Below are positions 57,063-64,000 of a DNA stretch of 64,000 nt, piece after piece (position 1 is the stretch's first letter; the number at the start of each line of letters is the position of its first letter). A model generated the notes under the pieces. The model did no database searches, was not told where the DNA came from, and saw only the letters and a program-made list of their open reading frames with translations. This stretch comes from Psychrobacter sp. P11F6 (GTDB taxonomy: Bacteria; Pseudomonadota; Gammaproteobacteria; Pseudomonadales; Moraxellaceae). The stretch covers positions 2,810,574-2,874,573 of the forward strand of contig NZ_CM003594.1 in the NCBI RefSeq assembly GCF_001435295.1, in the 5' to 3' direction. The position numbers and the translations under genes are program-made.

Positions 57063-57716
57063 TTATGAAGGACGGTTTTGATTCATCGCATCAACGACTG
57101 GCGGCATTGGCTTTGGTAACTTGCCTTCTGCCTGCAGCTCTTTGGTGGTTTTGGCATCGATAGCCAGTCCGGCAATTAGGGCAATATCTTTAACAGGTTT
57201 ACGCGTGCGGGTAGCAAAGCTCACTGGCACCATGCGCGCAAACTCATAAATATGCAGATAAGACTCTTCGCCACCTTCAAAGTTTTCATCATCTTCTAAT
57301 CGAATACCACCAATTTTAGCCAAATCAGACAGCATCTCATTTTCGTCACCACTGAGACCACAGTCGGTAATCCCAAAACCCGTCATAAAACCATTTGCCC
57401 ACTGTTTCAGTGCCATCACGCGCTCGTACAAATCATGTTCATCATCTGGCACTAATGGTGTGTAAGAATAAGCATCGTCTTTGTCTTTAAGCTGAAAAAC
57501 AGTGTCTTCCGCTTCTTCTGTTAACAGTGTCAATGCCTCATCAGGTAAAGGCGCAAAACTGAGCTCCTCAAATACCTTAGCCCATACTTGTTCATCAGGC
57601 GCATTACAGGCAGTCATCAGCCCTGTCATCAAGCCGTGCACTTCGCTGATAGATACGTCAGTCCAGTCATCAAAAGCAGTCAGCCATGTATTCCAGCCAG
57701 ATATATTGTCATTCAT
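57063..57716 (-). CDS. YgfB/YecA-family (UPF0149) protein
   Basis: A 217-aa acidic helical protein. It has SISEVHGLMTGLMTACN near the start, ALKQWANGFMTGFGI near the middle, and LHIYEFARMVPVSFATR toward the end; the central part is a hallmark of the UPF0149 family. In pseudomonads a homologue lies divergent from zapA genes, the same arrangement as here (the ZapB-like and zapA genes are divergent). No zinc-binding SEC-C tail is visible, so it is closer to YgfB than to YecA. The exact function is not certain. Confidence 0.88.
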   Translation of the reverse strand: MNDNISGWNTWLTAFDDWTDVSISEVHGLMTGLMTACNAPDEQVWAKVFEELSFAPLPDEALTLLTEEAEDTVFQLKDKDDAYSYTPLVPDDEHDLYERVMALKQWANGFMTGFGITDCGLSGDENEMLSDLAKIGGIRLEDDENFEGGEESYLHIYEFARMVPVSFATRTRKPVKDIALIAGLAIDAKTTKELQAEGKLPKPMPPVVDAMNQNRPS

Positions 57717-57738
57717 AATAGAGGTCCTAGTGATTGAT

Positions 57739-57766
57739 TATTGCTTAAAAAATATTGCTTAAAAAA
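57739..57766. repeat. 14-bp perfect direct repeat
   Basis: TATTGCTTAAAAAA occurs twice in immediate succession, just upstream of ygfB. Confidence 0.8.
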
Positions 57767-57962
57767 TAAAAACAGACGGATAAAATAGGTGTGAGACATC
57801 GCTTGATATTATCAATCAAACCATGGCTAATAAAAATAAACAAACAACGCCTAATATAGGTAATTACTTTGTTGATATAGATATTATGCGGTCACCTATG
57901 GCATTATTAAACGCAGAGAACAAAATTCATTCACGCTTACTTGTTAAGGATAAAAACTGACT

Positions 57963-58403
57963 ATGTATGATCAACTTAGAATATTAGAAAAAATGATACT
58001 CGACATAAAAAAACAGTATCAGCTTGTCAGTGCTGAACTTAGCAGCCTCAAACAGCATCCTGTTAGCGACCCTCAAGAGCTTGCAGCATTAACGACCAAG
58101 CTCAACACTAGTCATAGCGAACGCGACGGTGCCAAAAAGCAATTGAACGATCTCGACAAGCGCTACCAAAGCTTGGCTGAAGCGCATCATATGATAGGCG
58201 AAGAACAAGACAAACTGCAAAAACAGGTCAGCCAATTGCAACAACAAAACAGCCAATTGCAACAACAAAATAATGAATTAAAGCAGCAATATAGCGATAT
58301 TAAACAGCAAAACAGTGAGCTGCAGAAAAAGAATCAATTGGCAGCGGAGCGTACACAAGTTGTATTAAAACGCTTAACTCACATCGATCAAGTAGAAGGC
58401 TGA
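57963..58403 (+). CDS. Coiled-coil ZapB-like protein upstream of zapA
   Basis: The 146-aa product is almost entirely predicted coiled coil, Gln- and Lys-rich, with a seven-residue periodicity. The segment QLQQQNS is repeated (residues about 92-120), and DNA there repeats a 21-bp unit almost perfectly. Proteins of this sort (TIGR02449/ZapB-like) lie next to zapA in pseudomonads and are thought to help cell division, but they are poorly characterised. An AAGGA site precedes the ATG. The call is based on context and shape rather than on motif. Confidence 0.75.
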   Translation: MYDQLRILEKMILDIKKQYQLVSAELSSLKQHPVSDPQELAALTTKLNTSHSERDGAKKQLNDLDKRYQSLAEAHHMIGEEQDKLQKQVSQLQQQNSQLQQQNNELKQQYSDIKQQNSELQKKNQLAAERTQVVLKRLTHIDQVEG

Positions 58404-58517
58404 TGGGATGGCAATAAACGATGACCGATCATCACTACTTGCTAATGAAACCGACAAAATCAAAACGGTGATATCTTATATTACTCATTTTACTGACCAA
58501 ACATTGTAGGATTTATC

Positions 58518-58949
58518 ATGACCGATGACCACAAAAACTCTGTAGAAAAACAGCCACAAAATGGCCAACAGCAGAATATTTCTTCTAAACCACAACCAGT
58601 CGCTGCAACTGGTTCAAATACGCCGAGTGCTACTGTGAAAACCACTATCCCTGAACCACAAATCAAAAAGGTTGATATTGCAATTGCGGGTGTCACTTAT
58701 CCTATTTATTGCCCAGTACACGAACAAGAAGAGCTGCTCTCAGCTGTCTCGTATATCAATAACCATGCACTAGATCTCAAACGAGATGCGCCAAGCCTCA
58801 GTCAAGAAAGCATCTTGGTACTGTGCTGCTTAAATTTGTATGAAAAAATACACACCAATCAAAGAAGCGATGAAGATCGACTACAGCAAGACAAACAATC
58901 TGAAGCGCTATTAAATAAAATTATGAAAGACGCACAGTCTGTTTTATAA
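58518..58949 (+). CDS. zapA: Cell division protein ZapA
   Basis: A Z-ring-associated protein that crosslinks FtsZ filaments. The ZapA domain starts near residue 52 (VDIAIAGVTYPIYCPVHEQEELL) and is followed by a helix with LVLCCLNLYEKIH that forms the dimer and tetramer coiled coil. The first 50 residues are a Gln/Thr-rich low-complexity extension. It lies 114 bp downstream of the coiled-coil gene. FtsZ is encoded in the same window. Confidence 0.92.
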   Translation: MTDDHKNSVEKQPQNGQQQNISSKPQPVAATGSNTPSATVKTTIPEPQIKKVDIAIAGVTYPIYCPVHEQEELLSAVSYINNHALDLKRDAPSLSQESILVLCCLNLYEKIHTNQRSDEDRLQQDKQSEALLNKIMKDAQSVL

Positions 58950-58973
58950 GCGCATATTACGCGACGAAACAAT

Positions 58974-59008
58974 AAGCGCTTCGCTCTGATGAGCCAAGCG
59001 CTTTTTTA
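58974..59008 (+). terminator. Intrinsic terminator of zapA
   Basis: AAGCGCTT / AAGCGCTT palindromic stem with a 13-14-nt loop, followed by five to six T residues. Confidence 0.85.
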
Positions 59009-59031
59009 TGCCTAAGTCATAATCTAATTAT

Positions 59032-59328
59032 TTATACCTCAGGGTTATAAACCTTACCTGCATGAAAGTCTGCTTGATGCTCATAATTACAAAAAAACAA
59101 TGCTTGGTTTTCGCCAATAGCACTCTCACTATTCGCAGCCAAGTTGGGCTTGGTTTCAAGGACGCCGCGGTATTCAGCCAAGCTGTTGCCACAAAAATTG
59201 CACTGACGCGGTGTGATCACATCCCCTTTTTTTGGCATCATGCTTTTGGGCGCACGCGGGTACATAAATTTATAAAACCCCCACATTACTATCCAAATAA
59301 CGATGATGATAATGATAACAGCAAACAC
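59032..59328 (-). CDS. PP0621-like membrane protein with Cys-rich zinc domain
   Basis: A 98-aa protein. One N-terminal membrane helix (about residues 3-20) is followed by a treble-clef-like site: CNFCGNSLAEYRG near residue 43 and FFCNYEHQADFHAG at the end. This resembles the small PP0621 family of pseudomonads, with an FCN/S-x-EH zinc motif. The function is unknown. It is convergent with zapA and shares the terminator region. Confidence 0.75.
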   Translation of the reverse strand: MFAVIIIIIVIWIVMWGFYKFMYPRAPKSMMPKKGDVITPRQCNFCGNSLAEYRGVLETKPNLAANSESAIGENQALFFCNYEHQADFHAGKVYNPEV

Positions 59329-59509
59329 GGCAGTGCTCCTTTGAATATGAGTAAGCGCTATGAATGATAAAAGCCGCTTGGCGGATTATTCAATACGTCT
59401 AGGCAGTATAACTTATACCAGCAATACTGACGATAGTGCTATGCTTTAGCGAGTTAATTGTCCATCCATTTATCATGATAATTTATCAATAAATGCCATG
59501 ATATGGCGT

Positions 59510-59539
59510 AAAAAACTGGCCATAGCGGGCCAGTTTTTA
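59510..59539 (-). terminator. Intrinsic terminator of glyS
   Basis: AAAAACTGGCC / GGGCCAGTTTTT stem with a 5-nt loop, about 40 bp after the glyS stop codon. Confidence 0.9.
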
Positions 59540-59580
59540 TATTAAACAGAAAATAAAGTGAGCGATTTATATTAGTGAAA

Positions 59581-61674
59581 CTATAGCTGCAACTCACTGA
59601 TATCAGCGACGGTTAAAAACAATGCACGTACTTGCTTAAGCAGCGCTAAGCGGTTGTTTTTAAGGGCGGCGTCTTCACTGTTGACCATCACATTATCAAA
59701 GAATTGCGTCAACGGCTCATCTAAGCTGGCAAGCGTTTGCAACACTTGTGTGTAATCCGCTTGTTCTAGCATCGGTTTAACCGCCGTCTGCGCTTGCAGC
59801 ACACTTGCATATAAGCTTTGCTCCGCAGGCTCAGACAATGGCGCTTCATCCACAGTATCAGCGACACTCACTTCCGACTTGGCTAATATATTGGCGACAC
59901 GCTTGTTTGAATCAGCAAGCATTGAGGCTTGTGACAATTCGCTAAAGGCTTGTACCGCGCGAATACGCTGATCAAAATCAAGCGGCATATGCGGGTTAAT
60001 CGCTTGCACTGCTTGGATAGTATCAACGCTCACGCCCTGTTCGGTATACATCGCACGATAGCGCGAGTTTAAGAATGCCATGACCTGAGTAAACGTATCA
60101 CCCATTTTTTCAATCTTGCTGCCTTCAGCGTCACTATAGCCTTTGATTGCTTGTTCAACGAGCGCTACCAGATTAATTGGCAATTGCTTTTCAATCAAAA
60201 TACGCAGGATACCGATGGCTGAGCGACGTAAACTGAACGGATCTTTTGACCCTGTCGGCGCTTGGTCAATGGCAAAAATACCAACAAGCGTATCTAAACG
60301 GTCAGCTAATGCTAAGCAAATACCAATTGGCGTCTGTGGTAATACATCACCGCTGAACTTAGGCAAATATTGCTCTTCTAAACTTGCCGCGACTGCTTCT
60401 GGCTCATTATTCAGACGCGCATAATAAGTGCCTGCGATGCCTTGTAATTCAGGATATTCACCGACCAATGAGCTTGCCAAATCAGCTTTTGACAAAATAC
60501 CCGCACGCACCGTTTCATCGATATCAATCTGCTGACCCTGCTGTTGCATCAAGGCGGCAATAAAGGCGGCAAGCTTGGCAATACGCTCAGATTTTTCCCA
60601 AATCGTACCCAGCTTGTCTTGGAAAACGCGAGTTTTGAGGCTTTCTGTCAACGCAAACAATGGCTGCTTCTGGTCTTGCAAGAAGAAAAACTCGGCATCG
60701 GCCAAACGCGGACGTACGACTTTCTCATTACCTTCGATAATTTGATTGGGATCTTTTGACTCAATGTTGGTAATAAAAATAAAGTAAGGCTGCAACTTGC
60801 CTGCTTTATCAGTTAAGCAAAAATACTTCTGATCCGCTTGCATGGTAGAGATAAGCGCTTCTTGCGGTACCTGTAAAAAACGTGGCTCAAAGCTTGCTCG
60901 CAGTGCAATCGGGAAATCAACCAATGCGGTGACTTCATCCAACAAATCTTGCGGCACGATAGCATCAGCATTGACCTCATCTGCTAGTGCTTTGACTTGG
61001 TTTTTGATCAGCATTTGACGCTTATCAAAATCAGCCACGACTTTTAAACCGCCTAGTAATTCTTCGTAGTCATTGGCGTGCGCAATCTCATGATAGTTAG
61101 GACTATGGAAGCGGTGGCCACGAGTTTGCGTGCCTGTTTGATGGCCTTGGATAGTCGCATCAATGACAGTACTATCTTGCATCAATACCGCCCACTGGAC
61201 TGGACGCACAAATTCATTGCGGCTGGCACCTGAACGCATACGCTTAGCAATCGGTAGATTGTCTAGTGCAGTCTGAAAAATGGCAGCTAACAGTTCAGTA
61301 GTTGCTTGACCATGAATGACTTGCTCATAACCGACATAATCACCTTTGTCGGTGTTAATCGTTATCAACTCGCTGGCTTCAATGCCCAAGCCTTTTGCAA
61401 AACCCATTGCCGCGCGTGTTGGATTACCTTCCGCATCAAAGGCAGCTTTAATCGCCGGGCCACGTTTTTGCTCACTGCGATCCGGCTGCTTATCGCTAAT
61501 GCCCTGAATTTGAAGCGCCAAACGACGCGGTGCGGCAAAGGCTTTGATACTATCGAAGCTAATTTCTGCTTCATTCAATTGTTCAGTGACACTCGCTTGT
61601 AGCGCATCACGTAGTGGCTTTAGGCTTTTTGGAGGTAGCTCTTCACACCCCAGTTCAAATAGAATAGTACTCAT
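59581..61674 (-). CDS. glyS: Glycine--tRNA ligase beta subunit
   Basis: The large subunit of the alpha2beta2 glycyl-tRNA synthetase. It has the N-terminal ILFELGCEELPPKSLKPL signature, AFAAPRRLALQIQG, and RFLQVPQEALISTMQADQKYF near residue 265. A C-terminal anticodon-binding-like domain with QVMAFLNSRYRAMY follows. It is 697 aa long, as in E. coli (689). It is encoded directly after glyQ, 9 bp apart, in one operon. Confidence 0.98.
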   Translation of the reverse strand: MSTILFELGCEELPPKSLKPLRDALQASVTEQLNEAEISFDSIKAFAAPRRLALQIQGISDKQPDRSEQKRGPAIKAAFDAEGNPTRAAMGFAKGLGIEASELITINTDKGDYVGYEQVIHGQATTELLAAIFQTALDNLPIAKRMRSGASRNEFVRPVQWAVLMQDSTVIDATIQGHQTGTQTRGHRFHSPNYHEIAHANDYEELLGGLKVVADFDKRQMLIKNQVKALADEVNADAIVPQDLLDEVTALVDFPIALRASFEPRFLQVPQEALISTMQADQKYFCLTDKAGKLQPYFIFITNIESKDPNQIIEGNEKVVRPRLADAEFFFLQDQKQPLFALTESLKTRVFQDKLGTIWEKSERIAKLAAFIAALMQQQGQQIDIDETVRAGILSKADLASSLVGEYPELQGIAGTYYARLNNEPEAVAASLEEQYLPKFSGDVLPQTPIGICLALADRLDTLVGIFAIDQAPTGSKDPFSLRRSAIGILRILIEKQLPINLVALVEQAIKGYSDAEGSKIEKMGDTFTQVMAFLNSRYRAMYTEQGVSVDTIQAVQAINPHMPLDFDQRIRAVQAFSELSQASMLADSNKRVANILAKSEVSVADTVDEAPLSEPAEQSLYASVLQAQTAVKPMLEQADYTQVLQTLASLDEPLTQFFDNVMVNSEDAALKNNRLALLKQVRALFLTVADISELQL

Positions 61675-61683
61675 GGGATGCTC

Positions 61684-62739
61684 CTATTTATTGTTATTAG
61701 TAGATTGATTGTTATCAATAGCTTGATTGATTTCTGTATTCTCAGCGGCTTCTTCTTTTGGCAAATACTTATCGAGCGCCGCTTGACGATGTGCCTCATC
61801 CGCTAATGGAAAGCCTAACTTAGCGCGTGCTTCAACGTAACCAATGGCAACCTTACGGGCAAGCGTACGCACACGTAGGATAAAACGCTGACGTTCGGTC
61901 ACTGAAATCGCACCGCGCGCATCGAGCAAGTTAAAGGCATGCGAAGCTTTTAGTACCATCTCATAAGCAGGTAATGGCAAACCTTCGGCAACCAACTTAT
62001 CTGCTTGCTGCTCATAAAAGTCAAACATCTGACCCATCATCGGCACATCTGCGTGCTCAAAGTTATAAGTCGACTGCTCAACTTCGTTTTGATGGAAAAC
62101 ATCGCCATAAGTGACGCGACCAAACTCACCATCTGCCCAGACCAAATCATAAACGCTATCGACGCCTTGTACATACATCGCCAAGCGCTCAAGTCCATAA
62201 GTGATTTCACCAGTCACCGGGAAGCACTCAAGACCGCCTACTTGCTGGAAATACGTAAACTGCGTCACTTCCATACCGTTGAGCCAAATCTCCCAGCCTA
62301 ATCCCCACGCACCCAGCGTTGGCGATTCCCAGTTGTCTTCAACGAAACGCACATCGTGCACCAATGGATCGATACCAATGGCTCTTAGCGAGTCCAAATA
62401 CAGCTCTTGGATATTAGGTGGGTTTGGCTTTAGCACCACTTGAAACTGATAGTAATGTTGCAAGCGGTTGGGGTTGTCACCGTAGCGACCATCGGTTGGA
62501 CGACGTGACGGCTGCACATAGGCAGCATTCCAACGCTCAGGACCTAATGAGCGTAAAAATGTCGCGGTGTGAAAAGTACCCGCGCCGACTTCCATATCAT
62601 AAGGCTGCAAGATAACACAGCCCTTATCTGCCCAATAATTCTGTAGGGTTAGAATTAAATCCTGAAACGTCATCGGCTGAGGGTCTGTATTTTCTATCAT
62701 CGGAGTTGTCGCTTGGGATGTCATAGTTTGGGTTTTCAT
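61684..62739 (-). CDS. glyQ: Glycine--tRNA ligase alpha subunit
   Basis: The catalytic subunit of heterotetrameric glycyl-tRNA synthetase. It has [19 protein letters not shown], the start of typical GlyQ proteins, and [22 protein letters not shown] and LQHYYQFQV class II motifs, with [18 protein letters not shown] further on. The conserved part begins about 22 residues after the chosen ATG at 62739; the in-frame ORF begins at 62829. A C-terminal Asn/Gln-rich tail extends the protein to about 351 aa (E. coli 303). No ribosome site clearly decides the start. Confidence 0.95.
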   Translation of the reverse strand: MKTQTMTSQATTPMIENTDPQPMTFQDLILTLQNYWADKGCVILQPYDMEVGAGTFHTATFLRSLGPERWNAAYVQPSRRPTDGRYGDNPNRLQHYYQFQVVLKPNPPNIQELYLDSLRAIGIDPLVHDVRFVEDNWESPTLGAWGLGWEIWLNGMEVTQFTYFQQVGGLECFPVTGEITYGLERLAMYVQGVDSVYDLVWADGEFGRVTYGDVFHQNEVEQSTYNFEHADVPMMGQMFDFYEQQADKLVAEGLPLPAYEMVLKASHAFNLLDARGAISVTERQRFILRVRTLARKVAIGYVEARAKLGFPLADEAHRQAALDKYLPKEEAAENTEINQAIDNNQSTNNNK

Positions 62740-62950
62740 AGTAAAGCCACTGTGGAATGGATATTTATAAATAAAGTTTTGATAGCACTCGTATAGCCTA
62801 TTTGGCAACGACTCTATTTGCCTGCTCACCTTACTAAAAATTGACTATTTTATCCATATTTACTGCAATTAAATTTATGCTGCAGACCTAAACGAGTCGT
62901 TATAAGGCTCATTTATAATCAAACTGCTGCAATATAGGAGGCACAAAAGT
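62740..62950. other. Spacer upstream of glyQ
   Basis: The open frame of glyQ runs to 62829 without homology. Otherwise the stretch is non-coding; the glyQS promoter on the minus strand should lie here. Confidence 0.4.
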
Positions 62951-62954
62951 AGCA

Positions 62955-63060
62955 GATAAAAAAATACCCAAATGCGCGAGCATCTGGGCAGGAGGAAAGG
63001 TATGTCTTTGGTATCCTGATGAGTCAGGCTTTTTGTTTTTTAGTCGAACTGCTATTCTTT
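62955..63060 (-). ncRNA. Candidate small RNA with CCUCC linker
   Basis: Read on the minus strand: a small hairpin CCTGA-CTCA-TCAGG (63015-63028), then an unpaired pyrimidine-rich linker with CCTTTCCTCC (CCTCC at 62991-62995, complementary to a GGAGG ribosome site). Then comes a terminator hairpin CCCAgATGC-TCGC-GCATtTGGG (62967-62988) and a run of seven T residues. This is the layout of a trans-acting sRNA. The 5' end is uncertain; no clear promoter was identified. Confidence 0.55.
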
Positions 63061-63123
63061 TTTTTTGGTAAAAATCTATCTGAGCTAATCTCGATAGTGA
63101 TGCTATCAAAACGATACTACTAT

Positions 63124-63149
63124 TAAGCTATTAAACTAAGCTATTAAAA
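63124..63149. repeat. 13-bp direct repeat
   Basis: TAAGCTATTAAAC directly followed by TAAGCTATTAAAA. Confidence 0.65.
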
Positions 63150-63174
63150 AGATAAGAGCAAATATAAAAAAATC

Positions 63175-63387
63175 TTATTGGTAAGACGCATTAGTCGCTT
63201 TTGGCATGATTATCCATAAAATTATATAAATTAAGATGCCAGGTACTGCTGCACTCAAAGATGAGATAATCACGAATAATACTCTCACCCAAGTCGGTGA
63301 CCAGCCAACGTATTCGGCAATGCCACCCATCACACCTGCTATCATGCGATTGTTCTGTGAGCGATGTAGTTTTGCTAGTTTAGCCAA
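63175..63387 (-). CDS. PspC-domain membrane protein
   Basis: A 70-aa protein with the PspC core. KLHRSQNNRMIAGVMGGIAEYVGWSPTWVRV is followed by one membrane helix (about residues 37-60) with IYIILWIIMPK. It is a short stand-alone PspC-like protein, not accompanied by pspA or pspB in this window. The role in envelope stress is known for the Psp system, but is unproven for isolated short members. Downstream on the same strand lies the candidate sRNA region. Confidence 0.9.
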   Translation of the reverse strand: MAKLAKLHRSQNNRMIAGVMGGIAEYVGWSPTWVRVLFVIISSLSAAVPGILIYIILWIIMPKATNASYQ

Positions 63388-63948
63388 ATCAAATACCTCT
63401 CTATTGTTTCTATTGTTATTTAAAATTCTACTTTTTGCTTTTTTCTTCTATTTTTATGCTTTTTTTCCGATTCTAGTCAGGAAACTACTTAGCCTTCTTA
63501 ACTTATGAATAAGTATAGCAACTATTTAATATTTATCTGTTGAACGTATAGACGTACTTTGTGAGTTTATGCTAACCAAGCTTGCCCTAATCTGTCATAA
63601 AACCTCATAAACTGCTGATTTTAAATAGTTATTTCAAAATGTTTCACGATGAGCTTTATTGCTGCCATATTACACATGTTGTTACAAATCCAATATTTAG
63701 CCATTTTCAGCACATAGATATTGTGTAGATGAAACTTCAGAAATGGTGAGATACTCAAACAATCACAGTTAAATTAATAACTTGGTCATATTTTTATCAG
63801 AAAAAAGTCATATAAAAAAACACCCCTTTACAATAACCTACCTGTAAATCGCCTTAAACCTTTATAACATGCTGGTAAATAACAGATATTCCAGCAGTCT
63901 ATCTATAAAATTAGTGCAATTAAGAATAAATAAAAATTAAGGAAAGCT
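63388..63948. other. Spacer before the final gene
   Basis: A 561-bp AT-rich region without a credible ORF. It should carry promoters for the divergent pspC-like and nadR-like genes. No recognised RNA structure was found. Confidence 0.45.
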
Positions 63949-64000
63949 ATGTACGAGTCAGGATTGATGATTGGACATTTTGAGCCACTACATTTAGGTC
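63949..64000 (+). CDS. NadR-like nucleotidyltransferase, partial (5' end only)
   Basis: Only the first 17 codons are inside the window: MYESGLMIGHFEPLHLG. The GHFEPLHLG stretch is the start of the HxGH-type nucleotidyltransferase motif, as seen in NadR (nicotinamide-nucleotide adenylyltransferase) and some pantetheine-phosphate adenylyltransferase relatives. A clear AAGGAAA ribosome site precedes the ATG. The gene runs off the end of the window; NadR is the best guess. Confidence 0.65.
   Translation, partial: MYESGLMIGHFEPLHLG

Noticed and set aside
58950..59031. 6S RNA (ssrS), which often follows zapA
   Set aside because: Only about 80 bp separate zapA from the next gene, and they hold a terminator; the RNA needs about 180 nt.
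63002..63019. Five-codon ORF (MSLVS) behind a perfect AGGAGG on the plus strand, like a leader peptide
   Set aside because: No plus-strand gene follows within 900 bp, and the same bases form the linker of the minus-strand sRNA candidate.
63015..63028. CTGATGAG, resembling the hammerhead ribozyme core
   Set aside because: No GAAA strand or three-stem arrangement follows; the stretch is better explained as a small hairpin of the candidate sRNA on the other strand.
62909..63109. 66-codon ORF on the minus strand
   Set aside because: TTG start, no ribosome site, composition unlike protein, and it runs through two hairpins.
1..64000. CRISPR array, prophage or defence island
   Set aside because: The short tandem arrays have no spacers or conserved repeats, and no phage, toxin, restriction or cas genes are seen.

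Overview
The window is a chromosomal stretch of a gammaproteobacterium of the family Moraxellaceae, most likely Psychrobacter. I infer this from the protein sequences (Acinetobacter-like LpxC, FtsZ, FtsA, RecA and DUF2789), the moderate GC content with very AT-rich spacers, and the gene order murG-murC-ddl-ftsQ-ftsA-ftsZ-lpxC with the rest of the dcw cluster missing. It is mostly core genome. There is no prophage, complete insertion sequence, CRISPR array, rRNA gene or recognisable tRNA gene.

Layout. 0-12.4 kb, mostly plus strand: priA, a His-rich CDF zinc exporter, an unknown gene, a KefC-type K+/H+ antiporter, then trmB and recA-recX, with one minus-strand membrane protein carrying a pilin-like tail. 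About 1 kb of AT-rich non-coding DNA with consensus DnaA boxes lies before recA. 12.4-24.6 kb: a DASS anion transporter, a YidB-like protein, ygfX and sdhE, folP-ftsH-rlmE divergent from yhbY, a DOMON-like protein, a secreted CHAP protein, and dciA convergent with lpxC. 24.9-37 kb, minus strand: ftsZ, ftsA, ftsQ, ddl, murC, murG, gshB, pyrE, an unknown protein and a YeeZ-like reductase. 37-47 kb: an Lnb/DUF4105 protein with a probable outer-membrane barrel, ampD, murJ, a lipoprotein, a GNAT enzyme, ribF, DUF2789, mdh and an RNase I-like protein that has lost its catalytic residues. 47.5-64 kb: slt, miaB, rtcB with a large hairpin and a small gene behind it, a LysE exporter, argE, a deaminase, ygfB divergent from zapB-like/zapA, a PP0621-type protein, glyQ-glyS, a PspC protein and the first codons of a NadR-like gene.

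Common threads are envelope growth and division (LpxC, Ddl, MurC, MurG, MurJ, AmpD, Slt, FtsQ/A/Z, ZapA and a ZapB-like protein), genome maintenance (PriA, RecA, RecX, DciA) and RNA modification or repair (TrmB, RlmE, YhbY, MiaB, RtcB).

The least ordinary signals are non-coding: (i) a 105-nt near-perfect foldback starting right after the rtcB stop codon; (ii) a compact sRNA-like locus near 63.0 kb with a CCUCC segment between two hairpins; (iii) short degenerate tandem arrays with 13-17-bp units in at least ten spacers; (iv) a 169-bp MITE and a solo end of the same family 10 kb away; (v) DnaA boxes and a palindrome-covered candidate promoter upstream of recA. Among proteins, the inactive-looking RNase T2 homologue, the membrane protein with a pilin-like tail and the Lnb-barrel fusion stand out.
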